Part shown: in pieces, positions 36,241 through 46,056 of the stretch
Layout of the letters: each line of letters starts with the position of its first letter
Position numbering within the stretch: the stretch's first letter is position 1
DNA from: Polyangiaceae bacterium
GTDB taxonomy: Bacteria; Myxococcota_A; Polyangia; Polyangiales; Polyangiaceae
Reading direction: 5' to 3'
Length of the DNA: 64,000 bases
Assembly (NCBI GenBank): GCA_025353725.1
Contig: JANXOF010000013.1
Coordinates: 1-64,000 of the forward strand
Made by a program: the position numbers and the translations under genes
Notes under the pieces: generated by a model
The model's input: only the letters and a program-made list of their open reading frames with translations
What the model was told of the DNA's origin: nothing
Database searches by the model: none

Positions 36241-37193
36241 GGCCGTTCAAGCCTTTTGAAATTCGCGCGCGCACGCGTCCCGCAGCCGTACTTCTCGTTT
36301 ACGGCGTTGAGGTGGTTTCCGCGCTTGTCGTGGCGACGCCGGCTCATGCTTGGGCGCAGCGCGCATGGGGTGCTCATCCGGAGGGCGACGCATTGCTGTT
36401 TCGAGCAAGCGGCCGCGAACTCGTGGCTTGGGTGAGTCAAACCGACACCGGAATGAGTGTCACGGCGCGGACCACGATCGTGCTGTTTTTCCTTGGCGCA
36501 TTGCTGATGCAACTACCGCTGGGCGCGCTCCTTGCCTCGCTCGCGTTTTCAAACGATCCGCCTGCCGATCGTGACGTCGAAGGCGCCTCCGGACGACGAC
36601 GACAGCTTCGTTTGGTCGATGCGCTGCGCGCGGGAGTCGTGACGTTCGTGCCGCTTATCGGCGTGCTTGCGTTTGGGACCTTGGCTGTCGGGATCGTCGT
36701 GGCCATCGGCGTCGCAACGTCGTCGGCCATCGGTCACGCGTTCACACCGCGCTTCGGCGATGCGCGCGCGTTTCAACTGACCCTTTTCGTGCTCGTGTTC
36801 TTCGTCGCGGCGGCGGCAACCCTCGCCGTAGCCGCGGATCTCATCCGCGTAGCCATAGCCCGCGAGTGCGGCATGGCGTGGGGCGCCCACGCGCGCATCG
36901 GGGTCTGGACAGTCATGCGCACCGCCACGAAGTCAGCGTTCCGCACGCTACGTGGGAGCGTGGCGCGCACGGTCTTCGCATGGTCGTGGCGTTTCGCGCT
37001 CGGAGTCGGCCTCGTGGGCGTTGGGGCCTCCGCAGCACTCGCGCTCGGCGGGCGCGGGGGCGGCGCGCTCGTCGCGCTCGTCGTCATCCATCAAGTCGTC
37101 ATCCTGGGTCGGGTCGCGCTACGAGCATCGTGGCTAGCCGACGCAACGCGACAAGTTGCGCGGGCAACAGATCAGAGCGAGATACAAGAGTAA
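36237..37193 (+). CDS. Six-span integral membrane protein of unknown function
   Basis: Six strongly hydrophobic segments are visible in 318 aa (for example LLVYGVEVVSALVVATPAHAWA, TTIVLFFLGALLMQLPLGALLASLAF and FVPLIGVLAFGTLAVGIVVAIGVATSSAI), with a charged cytoplasmic loop RDVEGASGRRRQLRLVDALR after the second. No family is recognised. The 4-bp ATGA overlap with the M1 peptidase gene implies coupled translation, so it may localise or work with the peptidase. Confidence 0.78.
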   Translation: MRPFKPFEIRARTRPAAVLLVYGVEVVSALVVATPAHAWAQRAWGAHPEGDALLFRASGRELVAWVSQTDTGMSVTARTTIVLFFLGALLMQLPLGALLASLAFSNDPPADRDVEGASGRRRQLRLVDALRAGVVTFVPLIGVLAFGTLAVGIVVAIGVATSSAIGHAFTPRFGDARAFQLTLFVLVFFVAAAATLAVAADLIRVAIARECGMAWGAHARIGVWTVMRTATKSAFRTLRGSVARTVFAWSWRFALGVGLVGVGASAALALGGRGGGALVALVVIHQVVILGRVALRASWLADATRQVARATDQSEIQE

Positions 37194-37429
37194 CGAACCA
37201 ACATGTTTTTACTTGGTCTAGCGGCCCCCCGGTGTCGGGAAGATCCTGCTGTGTAAGATCCAGAGGAGCGAACATACGCCTCCCGGCACGGCTCGACATC
37301 TGCACTTGATCGCTGGCAAATGTCTGCGATTCGAGGCGACTCAGCGATTGGCGCGCGCGTTGCTTGACCTTCGTTCCGACGAAGCGAATCGGAATCTTCG
37401 CACTCCATCCCGCGTGAAGGACGCCCCGC

Positions 37430-38290
37430 ATGTCATCTCGGCTTTCGGTCTGTTTTCTCGTTGCTGCACTCTCCGCGTGCACCGCGCAGTCGCAAGAAGG
37501 GAACGGCTCCAGTGCTGCCAGCGTGGTTGGTGGCCAAGTGGCGAGCGATCCAGCGGTCGTTCTCATCCTGGTGTCGGATGGGGGACCGAAATCGCACATT
37601 TGCACGGGAACGCTCGTCGCTCAGGATGTCGTGCTCACGGCGGGCCACTGCGTTGATCCGGCGGCGATTGGTTTCACTCCGACGGAATCCAAAGTTACGA
37701 ACATGGGCAGCGTCGCGGAGGCTAACAAGGCGGGCGGATTTGTCGCGGTGCGCCAAGCAATTGCGCACCCGGATTACAAGTACATCAAGGATACTATCAG
37801 CCCGAATGACATCGGAATCATCCTGCTTGCCAGCACGATCAACGCAGAGCCCGTCGCGTTCAATCGAGCGCCCATGGAAGGCCTCAAGCTCAACGGCGCG
37901 GGCGCGCGCGTGGTCGGCTATGGAAAGTCAGTAGATGGAGACAACAAATCGGCGGGTACGAAGCTGGCATTGAACGTCACCATCTCGAACATCACCGCTG
38001 ATTCGTTTTCGGTCGGCGATGCTGCGTCCGGCGCGCAGTGCCACGGCGACTCAGGCGGCCCGTCGATCGCAGACATTGGCGGAACTCCAACGATCATCGG
38101 TACCAGTTGGAGGACGGTTAGTACGGAAAACAAATGCCTGGAAGGTAACGTGAACACCCGCGTCGACAAGTATGTCGCTTTCATTGATCAGTACGTGAGC
38201 GCGGCTCCGGCAGGTGGTAGCGGAGGTGCAGGGGGCGGGGGCAGAGCCCTCGCCGACGACGGCGACGGCGACGGCGACGGCGCGAACTGA
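37430..38290 (+). CDS. Trypsin-like serine protease (S1), lipid-anchored
   Basis: The leader LVAALSAC is a lipobox (Cys17), so the enzyme is likely tethered to a membrane. The activation-like site VVGGQV, His73 in LTAGHC, Asp127 in SPNDIGI and Ser208 in GDSGGP make up the complete S1 triad. The first Cys pair (CTG...GHC) is preserved. After the protease domain there is a Gly/Ala spacer and a (DG)n acidic tail (residues about 265-286, coded by GGCGAC repeats) that could bind calcium. ATG at 37430 is preceded by GGACGCC only. A 236-bp gap upstream contains no gene. Confidence 0.9.
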   Translation: MSSRLSVCFLVAALSACTAQSQEGNGSSAASVVGGQVASDPAVVLILVSDGGPKSHICTGTLVAQDVVLTAGHCVDPAAIGFTPTESKVTNMGSVAEANKAGGFVAVRQAIAHPDYKYIKDTISPNDIGIILLASTINAEPVAFNRAPMEGLKLNGAGARVVGYGKSVDGDNKSAGTKLALNVTISNITADSFSVGDAASGAQCHGDSGGPSIADIGGTPTIIGTSWRTVSTENKCLEGNVNTRVDKYVAFIDQYVSAAPAGGSGGAGGGGRALADDGDGDGDGAN

Positions 38291-38457
38291 AGCGGACCCC
38301 ATTCTTCAGACCAAAATGGCGTGAAAAACAATTTTGAATTCGCCCCAGTCACGAAAAGCTTACACAGCTACGCGAGGTCTACTTGGAAGAGGCTGATTTC
38401 CAGGCCTCTCGCGATACTGCCCAACCCGTGCGCGCCAACGCTCTGAAGGAGATACCC

Positions 38458-39021
38458 ATGAAACGGAAAATCGCCGTCCTCGCGTCCATCGCCCTCCTCA
38501 TCAGCATCGGCTGCGCCCGCTCGGGCGAATCGCAGTCGTCGACGCGCTCGAACCTGGATGATCCGAGCGCTGACGTCGGCGAGGAGAGCGACCAGAGCGA
38601 GGTGCCGGACGTCTACGAAGAGCTCGCGCAAGTAAGCATGGACATGGACGGCGCCGACGGGAATCTCACCTCTTTGCCCACGCCGAGCGATGCTGCGGCG
38701 ACGTGCAAAGTCGTTCTGCAGAAGGTGAGGCAGCTTGCGATGTGCACCATCATCTGTGCGAACCTCGGCAACGCGGCAGCGCCGAATCCGGGGGCCAAAG
38801 TTCCGCTTGGCGCACTCAACAAGCTCGCGGTCGCGGAAGCCGAATGTAGAAAAAAGGCAGCAAAGATGAACGAGGCAGTCCTCGGAAACGCCCGGCCGCA
38901 GCCCCCGCCCGCGAACGAGATCAACATCGACTGGAACGGCTTCTGGCAAAGCGTCACGGGTTTCGGCGCAGGAGTCGCAGTCGTTTGGGACGCTCTTACG
39001 GGATGGACCCGAGCGTTCTAA
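38458..39021 (+). CDS. Lipoprotein of unknown function, 187 aa
   Basis: ATG at 38458 follows GGAGAT at good spacing. MKRKIAVLASIALLISIGCARSG is a typical lipoprotein signal (ISIGC). The mature protein starts with an acidic Ser/Asp/Glu-rich region and has a helical core with cysteines in CKVVLQKVRQLAMCTIICANLG. No family recognised. It follows the S1 protease on the same strand after 167 bp, in which an AT-rich AATTTTGAATTC stretch lies. Confidence 0.72.
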   Translation: MKRKIAVLASIALLISIGCARSGESQSSTRSNLDDPSADVGEESDQSEVPDVYEELAQVSMDMDGADGNLTSLPTPSDAAATCKVVLQKVRQLAMCTIICANLGNAAAPNPGAKVPLGALNKLAVAEAECRKKAAKMNEAVLGNARPQPPPANEINIDWNGFWQSVTGFGAGVAVVWDALTGWTRAF

Positions 39022-39165
39022 CCCCGACCTGTAGGCCACTCTACATGACGCGACAGGAGCGAGGGCGTAGCGCCGACCCGACATGGCTTGTAGGCGTGCG
39101 ATTCATCCCCACGTATGCGCGCGCCGGCCCCTCGCGCGCGGCGCGCTCGAGGCAACGCATTCCCG

Positions 39166-40608
39166 CTATCCGCGGGCGGCGACGAGCGTGCGGTACATCT
39201 GATCGTACTGCCTGCCCGCGCGCTCCCAACCGCGGTCGAGCCGCATCACGCGTCGGCGGAGCACCGGCCATCGGTCACTTGCGAATGCCGCGATAGCGCG
39301 TTGCACCGTGGCGTAGAGAAGGTCGGCGGTGGGCGACTCGAAGAGAAACCCCGTGCCTGTTCCGAGTCGCGCGTCGCAGTCGACGATCGTGTCGATGAGC
39401 CCCCCGGTGGCGTGAGCGACCGGCACCGCACCGTAACGCTGGGCGTAAAGCTGGACGAGACCGCAAGGCTCGAATCGGCTCGGAACAAGCGTAACGTCTG
39501 CACCGGCGAAGACGCGATGAACCTGAGCTTCGGGCGCGCCACGGAGGAACGCGATGCGACCGCGACCCTTTTCGACGGCCGCCTCAAGCTTGGCAACGAG
39601 CGCCGCGTCGCCATCGCCCACGAGAACCACTTGCGCGTCACTCGCGCGAAGGACCCGCGAAAGAATTTCAAGGACGAGATCGCTGCCCTTCTGGTGAACA
39701 ACGCGGCCTACGCACGCGAGCACCGGAGCGCGCTCTTCCGCAGGGAAACCAAGCTCACGCTGAAGCGCGCCTTTGCATCGCGCCTTGTTCGTCGTGTCTT
39801 CGGCGTCGTAGCGAGCCACGATGGCCGAATCCGTGGACGGATTCCAGACGCCGTAGTCGACGCCATTGACGATCCCGAGGATACGAGGCTTCGTGCGGAG
39901 TACCCCGTCGAGCTTGCATCCGCCCGCCTCGGTCTGGATTTCCCGTGCGTAGGAGGCACTTACCGTCGTGACAACGTCCGCCGATAGGATGCCTTGTTTG
40001 AGAAAATTCACGGAGCCGTGAAGCTCGATTCCTCCCTCGCCAAAGTCGTTGGCGGTAAACCCGATACTGCTGAGTACACTCTTTGGGAAGATGCCCTGGT
40101 GCGCCACGTTGTGCAGCGTCAGGACCGACGGTGCGTTTACGCCCAACTCCTTCATGTACTTTGCGGCGAGCGCTGTCGGCCAATCGTTCAGGTGCACGAC
40201 GTCGGCGGGCTGTCCCGCCGCGGCGCGCTGCTCCGCGATGGCCGCCACAGCACGCGAGAACACGGCAAATCGGAGGGCGTTGTCGGGGTAATCCTCCCCG
40301 CCCTCGCCATAGACCTCCGCGCGGTCGAACAGACCGGGCGCCTCGAGTACGATGAGGTCTACTTGAGACGGCAAACGACCATCAAACACGGTGATCGCGT
40401 GGGTTTTACCCCCGAGGTCGAACTTCAGCGGCGTGAGGCGGCGCGCTAAAAGGAGACCCGACTCCTCGAAAGCCGGATACCGCGGCATGACGATGGTGAC
40501 CTTGTGCCCAAGGGCTTTCAGCGTCTTCGGGAGCGCGGCGCTGACGTCGGCGAGGCCTCCGACTTTCACGAAGGGCGCGAGCTCGGTGGTGGCGAAAAGG
40601 ATCTCCAT
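39166..40608 (-). CDS. glgA: Glycogen synthase (ADP-glucose type)
   Basis: GlgA extends alpha-1,4-glucan chains from ADP-glucose. The 480-aa GT5 enzyme starts MEILFATTELAPFVKVGGLADVSAALPKTL, with KVGGL being the ADP-glucose binding signature. VLTLHNVAHQGIFP, VTTVSASYAREI, CVGRVVHQKGSDLV and PSRFEPCGLVQLYAQRYGAVPVAHATGGLIDTI follow, all family hallmarks, with Glu in the FEPCGL motif. Start MEIL chosen over an ORF start 18 bp upstream. It is not accompanied by glgB/C/P here and is divergent from the pseudouridine synthase gene across 90 bp. Confidence 0.95.
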   Translation of the reverse strand: MEILFATTELAPFVKVGGLADVSAALPKTLKALGHKVTIVMPRYPAFEESGLLLARRLTPLKFDLGGKTHAITVFDGRLPSQVDLIVLEAPGLFDRAEVYGEGGEDYPDNALRFAVFSRAVAAIAEQRAAAGQPADVVHLNDWPTALAAKYMKELGVNAPSVLTLHNVAHQGIFPKSVLSSIGFTANDFGEGGIELHGSVNFLKQGILSADVVTTVSASYAREIQTEAGGCKLDGVLRTKPRILGIVNGVDYGVWNPSTDSAIVARYDAEDTTNKARCKGALQRELGFPAEERAPVLACVGRVVHQKGSDLVLEILSRVLRASDAQVVLVGDGDAALVAKLEAAVEKGRGRIAFLRGAPEAQVHRVFAGADVTLVPSRFEPCGLVQLYAQRYGAVPVAHATGGLIDTIVDCDARLGTGTGFLFESPTADLLYATVQRAIAAFASDRWPVLRRRVMRLDRGWERAGRQYDQMYRTLVAARG

Positions 40609-40698
40609 CGGGGCGCTTCGTACCATTTTTCGGCGCTTCGCGCGCGCCGACCTTCACGCCGTCTTCCCCCCGCCTCACGCGGTAGGTAAGACGAGACC

Positions 40699-41793
40699 GT
40701 GACACGATTACGCGTATCGGAGGCTCGCGAAAGCGTGGAGATCGTTCGACCCGAGGGCGTCGATGAGGGGTTTGTGCTCAGCGTTTTCCGCGTACCGCCC
40801 GAGCTCGCGGGGCAGCGACTCGACGTCTTTTTGCAGGGGCAGCTCAAACGAACCAGCCGTACGCGCACACAATACATCGTAAAAGTGAGCGCTTACGGAC
40901 TTCGCGGAAATCGCCTCCGGTCGAATCACCGCGTGCAGGCCGAGGAGCACGTACTGCTTTGGAGAGCCCCGTGGGACGAGGTGCAGGTCCCTACCGACGT
41001 CCCCGTGCTCTTCGAAGACGCGTACCTCCTTGCCGTCAACAAGCCCGCGGGCCTCCCCGTTCATCCCTCCGCGCGCTACCACAAGAACACCCTTATCAAC
41101 GTCCTGAAGGCCGAGCGGCCGGGACAATTTCTCTCACTCGGACATCGGCTCGATCGCGAAACAAGCGGCGTTCTCATTGTCGCGAAGTCCCCCGAAAGCG
41201 ATCGCGCGCTCAAGAAAGTCATCGAAAATCGAGGCATTGAAAAGACGTATCTCGCCCTTACGTGGGGCCGACCCGACCCTGAGCGCGCGAAGGCCGCGCA
41301 GGGCACGGTCTCGAACGCGCCTGCGGACGGTCCCGGAGCCTTCCGATTCGAGCGATCCCTAGAGCTCGATCCGACGAGCTCCTACCGAGTGAAAATGCGC
41401 TTAGGCCAATCGGAAAACGCGCTTTCCGCATCGACTCGCTTTCGTGTGGAAGAAACGCGCACGCGCTCAGGGTGCGAGCCCTACGCACGCGTACGCTGTG
41501 AGCTCGAGACGGGAAGGCAACATCAAATTCGCGTGCACCTTGCGAGCCTCGGCGCTCCGATTGTCGGCGATAAACTCTACGGGCCCGACGAGACGTGCTT
41601 CGCGCGCGGGGCCGACGGCGAACTCACGGAGGAAGACCTTGTCCGCCTCGAGCTACCCCGCCATGCGCTTCACGCCGCTCGCCTGGGCTTTCAGCACCCC
41701 ATGACCCACGAGCCGCTCGTTGTCGAAGCTCCGTTCCCTTCGGACCTCCTCGAGTTTTGGGACTCGCGAGCGACGAGCTCCGGAGCGGCCTAG
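40699..41793 (+). CDS. RluA-family RNA pseudouridine synthase
   Basis: The 364-aa protein has a possible S4-like N-terminal part ([32 protein letters not shown]) and the RluA catalytic domain: [24 protein letters not shown], then [18 protein letters not shown] with the catalytic Asp. [28 protein letters not shown] is the classic C-terminal signature. A roughly 30-residue insert near the end ([20 protein letters not shown]) is seen in some delta-proteobacterial members. The target uridine cannot be predicted. GTG at 40699. Confidence 0.9.
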   Translation: MTRLRVSEARESVEIVRPEGVDEGFVLSVFRVPPELAGQRLDVFLQGQLKRTSRTRTQYIVKVSAYGLRGNRLRSNHRVQAEEHVLLWRAPWDEVQVPTDVPVLFEDAYLLAVNKPAGLPVHPSARYHKNTLINVLKAERPGQFLSLGHRLDRETSGVLIVAKSPESDRALKKVIENRGIEKTYLALTWGRPDPERAKAAQGTVSNAPADGPGAFRFERSLELDPTSSYRVKMRLGQSENALSASTRFRVEETRTRSGCEPYARVRCELETGRQHQIRVHLASLGAPIVGDKLYGPDETCFARGADGELTEEDLVRLELPRHALHAARLGFQHPMTHEPLVVEAPFPSDLLEFWDSRATSSGAA

Positions 41794-41799
41794 CGCGTC

Positions 41800-42123
41800 T
41801 CACATGCCGCGCGGAACTTTATCGAGATCGAGCTGCTCGAGCGCAACTCGGATGAGCGCACTCCGATTCGCCTTCGTGATTCCACGGACCTTGAGCTTCT
41901 CCACCAAGTCATCGAGGTGGTCGAGATCCTTCGTGTACATCGAGATACAAATCACTTTGTAGTGCGTGGGCTTCGTCTTCGAAGCGTCGCGCGCAGGCTT
42001 TAGGAGCCGGTCGCTCGCCGGTGGCGCCTGATAAAACGCGCCTGAAAGCACGCCTTGCACTTCGTCGGCGTCTAAGACGCGCGCCGCTCCGAGCCCTGAT
42101 CCACCGTCATCTCGCGCTACCAT
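41800..42123 (-). CDS. Ribbon-helix-helix-like partner of ParA
   Basis: ATG at 42123 gives a 107-aa protein whose last 55 residues ([47 protein letters not shown]) fit a ribbon-helix-helix DNA-binding unit: a short beta strand, helix, turn GITKAN and second helix starting RSALIRVAL. It lies 67 bp downstream of the ParA-like gene. Small RHH proteins often serve as centromere-binding or repressor partners of ParA ATPases. The N-terminal half is probably disordered. The open frame extends upstream antisense-free but overlaps parA, so the ATG at 42123 is preferred. Confidence 0.7.
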   Translation of the reverse strand: MVARDDGGSGLGAARVLDADEVQGVLSGAFYQAPPASDRLLKPARDASKTKPTHYKVICISMYTKDLDHLDDLVEKLKVRGITKANRSALIRVALEQLDLDKVPRGM

Positions 42124-42190
42124 CACTGCGTTCTCCTCGGTCGAACCATTCGGGTCATTAAAGTTTGGGATAGGTCGACAGCGCGCCGCC

Positions 42191-43507
42191 TCAGCCGGTG
42201 CGTGCACGAGTCTCTTCCGCGTCGTCCGCCTCAGGCTCATTCGCAGCGGCCTCGCCCGCGCGCCCGGTGACGAGTCGCTCGACCACGCGCTGGTAGTCGG
42301 TCGCCGCGTGGGAATCTGGCGCGTACTCGAAGATCGTCTTTCCTTGCGAGGGAGCCTCTTTGATCTTCGTCGTCGCGCGGACGGGCTCAAAACAGCGCTC
42401 TCCAAAGTGCTCCTTCATGGTGCCCCATGCATCGCGACAAATGCGCGCGCGCGAGTCATAAAAGGTCGGCAATACGCCGTAAATTTGAACGGGATGGTGG
42501 AGCAATGCGTTGACGTTTTTCACGGTCTTGATGACCTGACGAACGCCCACGAGTGAGAGAAAATCACACGCCACGGGGACGAGAATGCCATCCGCGAAAA
42601 CAAGCGCGTTTTGATTCAGGAGCGAAAGTGACGGCGAACAATCGAGCACGATGACGTCGTAGTGACCGACGGCCGCAGCGAGACGATCCTTGAGAATTCG
42701 GTCACGGTTTTGTCGCCCCGCAAGATAGAGCTCGGCGGCCGCAAGCGTCTCGTTTGACGGCAAAAGGTCGAGATTTTCGCGAACTTTCACGGCGACGTCC
42801 TGGGGTTTCAGACCCATGACGAGCACATGGTAGAGCGTGCGCTCTGCCTTCACGCCGAGCGAAACGCCAACGTTGCCTTGGGAATCCGTGTCGACGAGAA
42901 GGACCTTGTAGCCCTTGAGCGCGAGGCCTGCCGCCACGCTCACGGACGTGGTCGTCTTGCCGGTGCCTCCTTTGTGATTGAAAACGGCGAGCTTCTTGGG
43001 CGCGGCGAGCCTTTTCTCCGTGCGACCCGCTTGAACCGACGGAGTCGCGAGCGGAGCAGAATCGGGCTGAGACGCGGACGCGGACGCGGAGGCAGGTGCC
43101 GCCGACGCGACCGCCATCACGCCCGATGCCGGCAGTGCGGCCTCCTCTCCTGGCACCGTGACTGGCACGGGTGGAGGCAACGGTTGCAAACTGGCGGGTG
43201 CCGGGGCGTTCATGCTTCCGAGACGGAGACCGCCGGCCTCTTGGACAAGCTGCCCGCGGCACCCTTCAGAGCACGCGTAGCGGGCCTCACCCTTGATACG
43301 GACGACTTGCGAGACGAGTTCGACGCTGAAGCGCTTGTTGCAGCAATCGCACACGACGCCGCCGGCAGACTCCCCGCGAAGGCTCTTGCCATGGCACGCC
43401 TGGGAGCAGAAGAACGAGAACGCGTTGTCGCGCTCCTCCATTTGGTAGCGGAACTGTACGTCGAAGCCCCGCCCGCACACCGTGCATGTCTCGCTGATTC
43501 CGGCCAT
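42191..43507 (-). CDS. ParA-like ATPase with two N-terminal zinc fingers
   Basis: The C-terminal 260 residues are a ParA/MinD ATPase with deviant Walker A (NHKGGTGKTTTSVSVA), switch I VDTDSQGNVGVSLG and Walker B VIVLDCSPSLSLLNQNAL. The first 80 residues carry two zinc-binding units, each C-x2-C ... C-x3-C (CTVC...CSQAC and CDCC...CSEGC), resembling MYM/TRASH-type fingers. A Pro/Ala-rich linker of about 90 residues with an (AS)n tract joins the parts. ParA proteins position plasmids, chromosomes or protein complexes; the fingers would add a second partner-binding site. ATG at 43507, with TTG two codons upstream. The RHH gene follows on the same strand. Confidence 0.85.
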   Translation of the reverse strand: MAGISETCTVCGRGFDVQFRYQMEERDNAFSFFCSQACHGKSLRGESAGGVVCDCCNKRFSVELVSQVVRIKGEARYACSEGCRGQLVQEAGGLRLGSMNAPAPASLQPLPPPVPVTVPGEEAALPASGVMAVASAAPASASASASQPDSAPLATPSVQAGRTEKRLAAPKKLAVFNHKGGTGKTTTSVSVAAGLALKGYKVLLVDTDSQGNVGVSLGVKAERTLYHVLVMGLKPQDVAVKVRENLDLLPSNETLAAAELYLAGRQNRDRILKDRLAAAVGHYDVIVLDCSPSLSLLNQNALVFADGILVPVACDFLSLVGVRQVIKTVKNVNALLHHPVQIYGVLPTFYDSRARICRDAWGTMKEHFGERCFEPVRATTKIKEAPSQGKTIFEYAPDSHAATDYQRVVERLVTGRAGEAAANEPEADDAEETRARTG

Positions 43508-43551
43508 GCGCAAGGAATGTCAGAGCGCGAGCCGGCGGGCCAAATAAGTGA

Positions 43552-43563
43552 CGACTTAAGTCG
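43552..43563. promoter_or_regulatory. 12-bp perfect palindrome upstream of the ParA gene
   Basis: CGACTTAAGTCG is centred about 50 bp upstream of the ParA-like start, inside the 125-bp gap to purH. A palindrome of this size in a promoter-sized gap next to a gene pair encoding a predicted RHH protein is a plausible operator for autoregulation. No second copy was noticed nearby. Confidence 0.4.
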
Positions 43564-43632
43564 CGCAGAACCTTCGCGACCACGGCTTGCGAGCGTACGC
43601 GAGACCCACGCGCCGCGACTCCTTCACGCGCG

Positions 43633-45234
43633 TCAGTGACGAAAGTGGCGAACGCCGGTCATGACCATCGCTAGCCCGTGCGCGTCCGCCGCGGCGATGA
43701 CGTCGGGATCTTTCACGCTGCCGCCCGGCTGGGCTACCGCCGTGATGCCATGGCTCGCGGCTCGCTCGAGCCCGTCGGGAAACGGGAAGAAAGCGTCGCT
43801 GGCAAGGACACTTCCGCGGGCCGCCTCCCCCGCCTTCTCGCATGCAATCTGCACGGAAATCACGCGAGACATTTGACCGGCTCCCACGCCGACCGTTCGT
43901 TCCCCTTTTGCGAGAACGATGGCGTTGGACTTGACGTGCTTGGCCACACGCCACGCAAATTCCAGGGACGCAAGCTCCTCCGCCGTCGGCGCGCGTCGTG
44001 TCACGACCTTGCCACGCGTGACCTCGGAGGCGCTCGTCGCATCGCGCGTTTGAACCACGAGGCCCCCCCCAATCCGCTTGTATTGCAGTGCCGCGTGGTC
44101 GCCCGCGAGCCACGCCCCCGTCGCGAGGAGGCGCAGGTTTTTCTTCGTATGCAACACAGCGAGGGCCGCGGCGCTGAAGCACGGCGCCACCACGCATTCG
44201 AGGAACGTTTCGGCAAGGAGCTTGGCCGTGGCTTCGTCAACCTCTCGATTCAGCGCCACGATGCCGCCAAAAGCGCTCAGCGCGTCCGCGTCGCGCGCGG
44301 CTCGATAAGCGTCGACAAGCGACCCGGAAGCCGCCGCCCCGCAAGGGTTGGTGTGCTTGACCACGACAGCCGCAGGGCCATCGAACTCACGCACGGCCTC
44401 GAGCGCCGCATCGACGTCGACGAGGTTGTTGAACGAAAGCTCCTTTCCGCCAGCTCCGACACTCTCGGCCCGTGCGATCGAACCGGCAAGGGCGCTTCTC
44501 TCGGCGTAAAAAGCGCCCGCCTGGTGAGGGTTTTCGCCGTAGCGCAGCGCGTACGCGCGCTCGAAAGGAAGCGTGAGATAACGGGGAAAGGCACTCTCGA
44601 CCGCGACGGTTCCCGCCTCGGCGGTGACCAAAGGCTTAGCGCTCGCTCGGGCGCCCGAAAGCACGCCGCTCACGGCTGCGTCGTAGGCCGCGGTGAGAGC
44701 GAAAGCTTTCGCCGCAAGGCGCATCCGCGTCGCGGGCGAAACGTCGCCCGTCGTCTCGATCTCGACCAGCACGGCCGCGTAGTCGTTAGGGTCACAGAGA
44801 ACCGTCACGCGCGCGTGATTTTTCGCAGCCGACCGCACCATCGACGGTCCCCCGATGTCGATGTTCTCGACGACCTCCGCGAACGACGCCGCGGGGTTGG
44901 CCGCGACTCGCTCGAACGGGTACAAATTCACGACCACAAGGTCGATAAATCGGCCACCGAGGCGCGTGAGGTCAGCATCGTCGACCCCCTCTCGTGCCAG
45001 AATGCCGCCGTGAACGCGCGGATGAAGCGTCTTAACTCGACCGCCCATCACCTCCGGCGACTCGGTGTAGCTCTCGACGGTTTCGACGGGAATGCCCTCT
45101 GCGGCAAGCGCCTTGGCGGTCCCACCGCTCGAAAGCAAGCGAACGCCACACTTCGAGAGTGCAGCAGCGAAGCTCAGTAGACCCGTTTTGTCTGAGACGG
45201 AGAGAAGCGCGGTGCGAATCGCCATGGCGCGCAT
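43633..45234 (-). CDS. purH: Bifunctional AICAR formyltransferase/IMP cyclohydrolase
   Basis: PurH catalyses the last two steps of IMP synthesis. The N-terminal IMP cyclohydrolase domain begins [18 protein letters not shown] and contains [26 protein letters not shown] and [11 protein letters not shown]. The AICAR transformylase domain follows with [41 protein letters not shown] (the KHxxPCG catalytic segment) and the C-terminal [31 protein letters not shown]. The 533-aa length is normal. Two ATG codons (45234 and 45225) are possible. Confidence 0.96.
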   Translation of the reverse strand: MRAMAIRTALLSVSDKTGLLSFAAALSKCGVRLLSSGGTAKALAAEGIPVETVESYTESPEVMGGRVKTLHPRVHGGILAREGVDDADLTRLGGRFIDLVVVNLYPFERVAANPAASFAEVVENIDIGGPSMVRSAAKNHARVTVLCDPNDYAAVLVEIETTGDVSPATRMRLAAKAFALTAAYDAAVSGVLSGARASAKPLVTAEAGTVAVESAFPRYLTLPFERAYALRYGENPHQAGAFYAERSALAGSIARAESVGAGGKELSFNNLVDVDAALEAVREFDGPAAVVVKHTNPCGAAASGSLVDAYRAARDADALSAFGGIVALNREVDEATAKLLAETFLECVVAPCFSAAALAVLHTKKNLRLLATGAWLAGDHAALQYKRIGGGLVVQTRDATSASEVTRGKVVTRRAPTAEELASLEFAWRVAKHVKSNAIVLAKGERTVGVGAGQMSRVISVQIACEKAGEAARGSVLASDAFFPFPDGLERAASHGITAVAQPGGSVKDPDVIAAADAHGLAMVMTGVRHFRH

Positions 45235-45294
45235 GTACTAATCCGCCTGCGCGTGGTCAATGCACGCACGCGAATGCGCGCTCGCGCAAGCGCG

Positions 45295-46056
45295 CTACTC
45301 CGCGTCCATGGAATCGGAGATCTCTCGAACGACCGTAGGGGAGTCGAACTCGTTCTCGATGTCCTCCTCCTCCTCGACCACCGCCGGCTTCGCGAGAATG
45401 GGGAGCCGACGCTTTCCGACCGGGCCTTCGTCAATGTAGTCGCGCAGCGCGCTCATGTCTTTAAGAGCCTCGAGCTTCGCGAGTCCCTTTACCTCGACCT
45501 GACGAATGCGCTCGCGGGTGAGGTTCATGATGGCCCCTACTTCTTCGAGCGTCGTACCCCCGCGGTCGGAAACATCGAGCGCGCAGCTCTCCGTCATCTC
45601 CCAGACTTCGAGGTCGGGGAAGTTCAACTTGATAGCGCCTGTGCGCGCCGAGACATCGAGATACAGATGATGTTTGCAGGAAACGAACGGGCAAGGACGC
45701 TCGGCCTGCGCGCAATGCTCGCGGATCACCGGCTTGTGAACGTCTTCGACATCGGGATAGAGCGCGCGACCCATCTCGAGCTCGCGTTTCGTCATGCGCT
45801 TGACGCTAATGGTCCGAGCTCGCACGTCACGCTTCCGACGGGATCGCTTTTGCTCGCGGGTGACGCCCTTCTCATCGAGGCTTTCCTGGCCACTCAATGA
45901 GCTCATGCTGGAATCCGACGCGTGGCTGACCCTGATGCCGCCATCCGAAGCCATCGGCGTGCGGAGATCGCGCGCAAGCGCCCCCTCCACGTGGCTCGCC
46001 GCCGTTTCGGCCGCTTCGTCCATTGCTTCACCAACGTTTCGGTTCTTCGGGTCCAT
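45295..46056 (-). CDS. Stand-alone sigma-70 region 4 DNA-binding protein
   Basis: ATG at 46056 is preceded by GGAGGAGCACC, one of the strongest ribosome-binding sites in the window. The 253-aa product has a disordered N-terminus, a basic stretch ([19 protein letters not shown]), a Cys/His segment (Cys115, Cys122, Cys127, His129, His130) and a sigma region-4 helix-turn-helix at 155-195 ([33 protein letters not shown]). Regions 2 and 3 of a real sigma factor are missing, so it cannot be a normal sigma; it may bind -35-like DNA or RNA polymerase's beta flap as a modulator. The tail is very acidic. Confidence 0.75.
   Translation of the reverse strand: MDPKNRNVGEAMDEAAETAASHVEGALARDLRTPMASDGGIRVSHASDSSMSSLSGQESLDEKGVTREQKRSRRKRDVRARTISVKRMTKRELEMGRALYPDVEDVHKPVIREHCAQAERPCPFVSCKHHLYLDVSARTGAIKLNFPDLEVWEMTESCALDVSDRGGTTLEEVGAIMNLTRERIRQVEVKGLAKLEALKDMSALRDYIDEGPVGKRRLPILAKPAVVEEEEDIENEFDSPTVVREISDSMDAE

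Noticed and set aside
43071-43092. GACGCG tandem repeats as a regulatory or CRISPR-like element
   Set aside because: They code the (Ala-Ser)n linker of the ParA protein and are low-complexity coding sequence.
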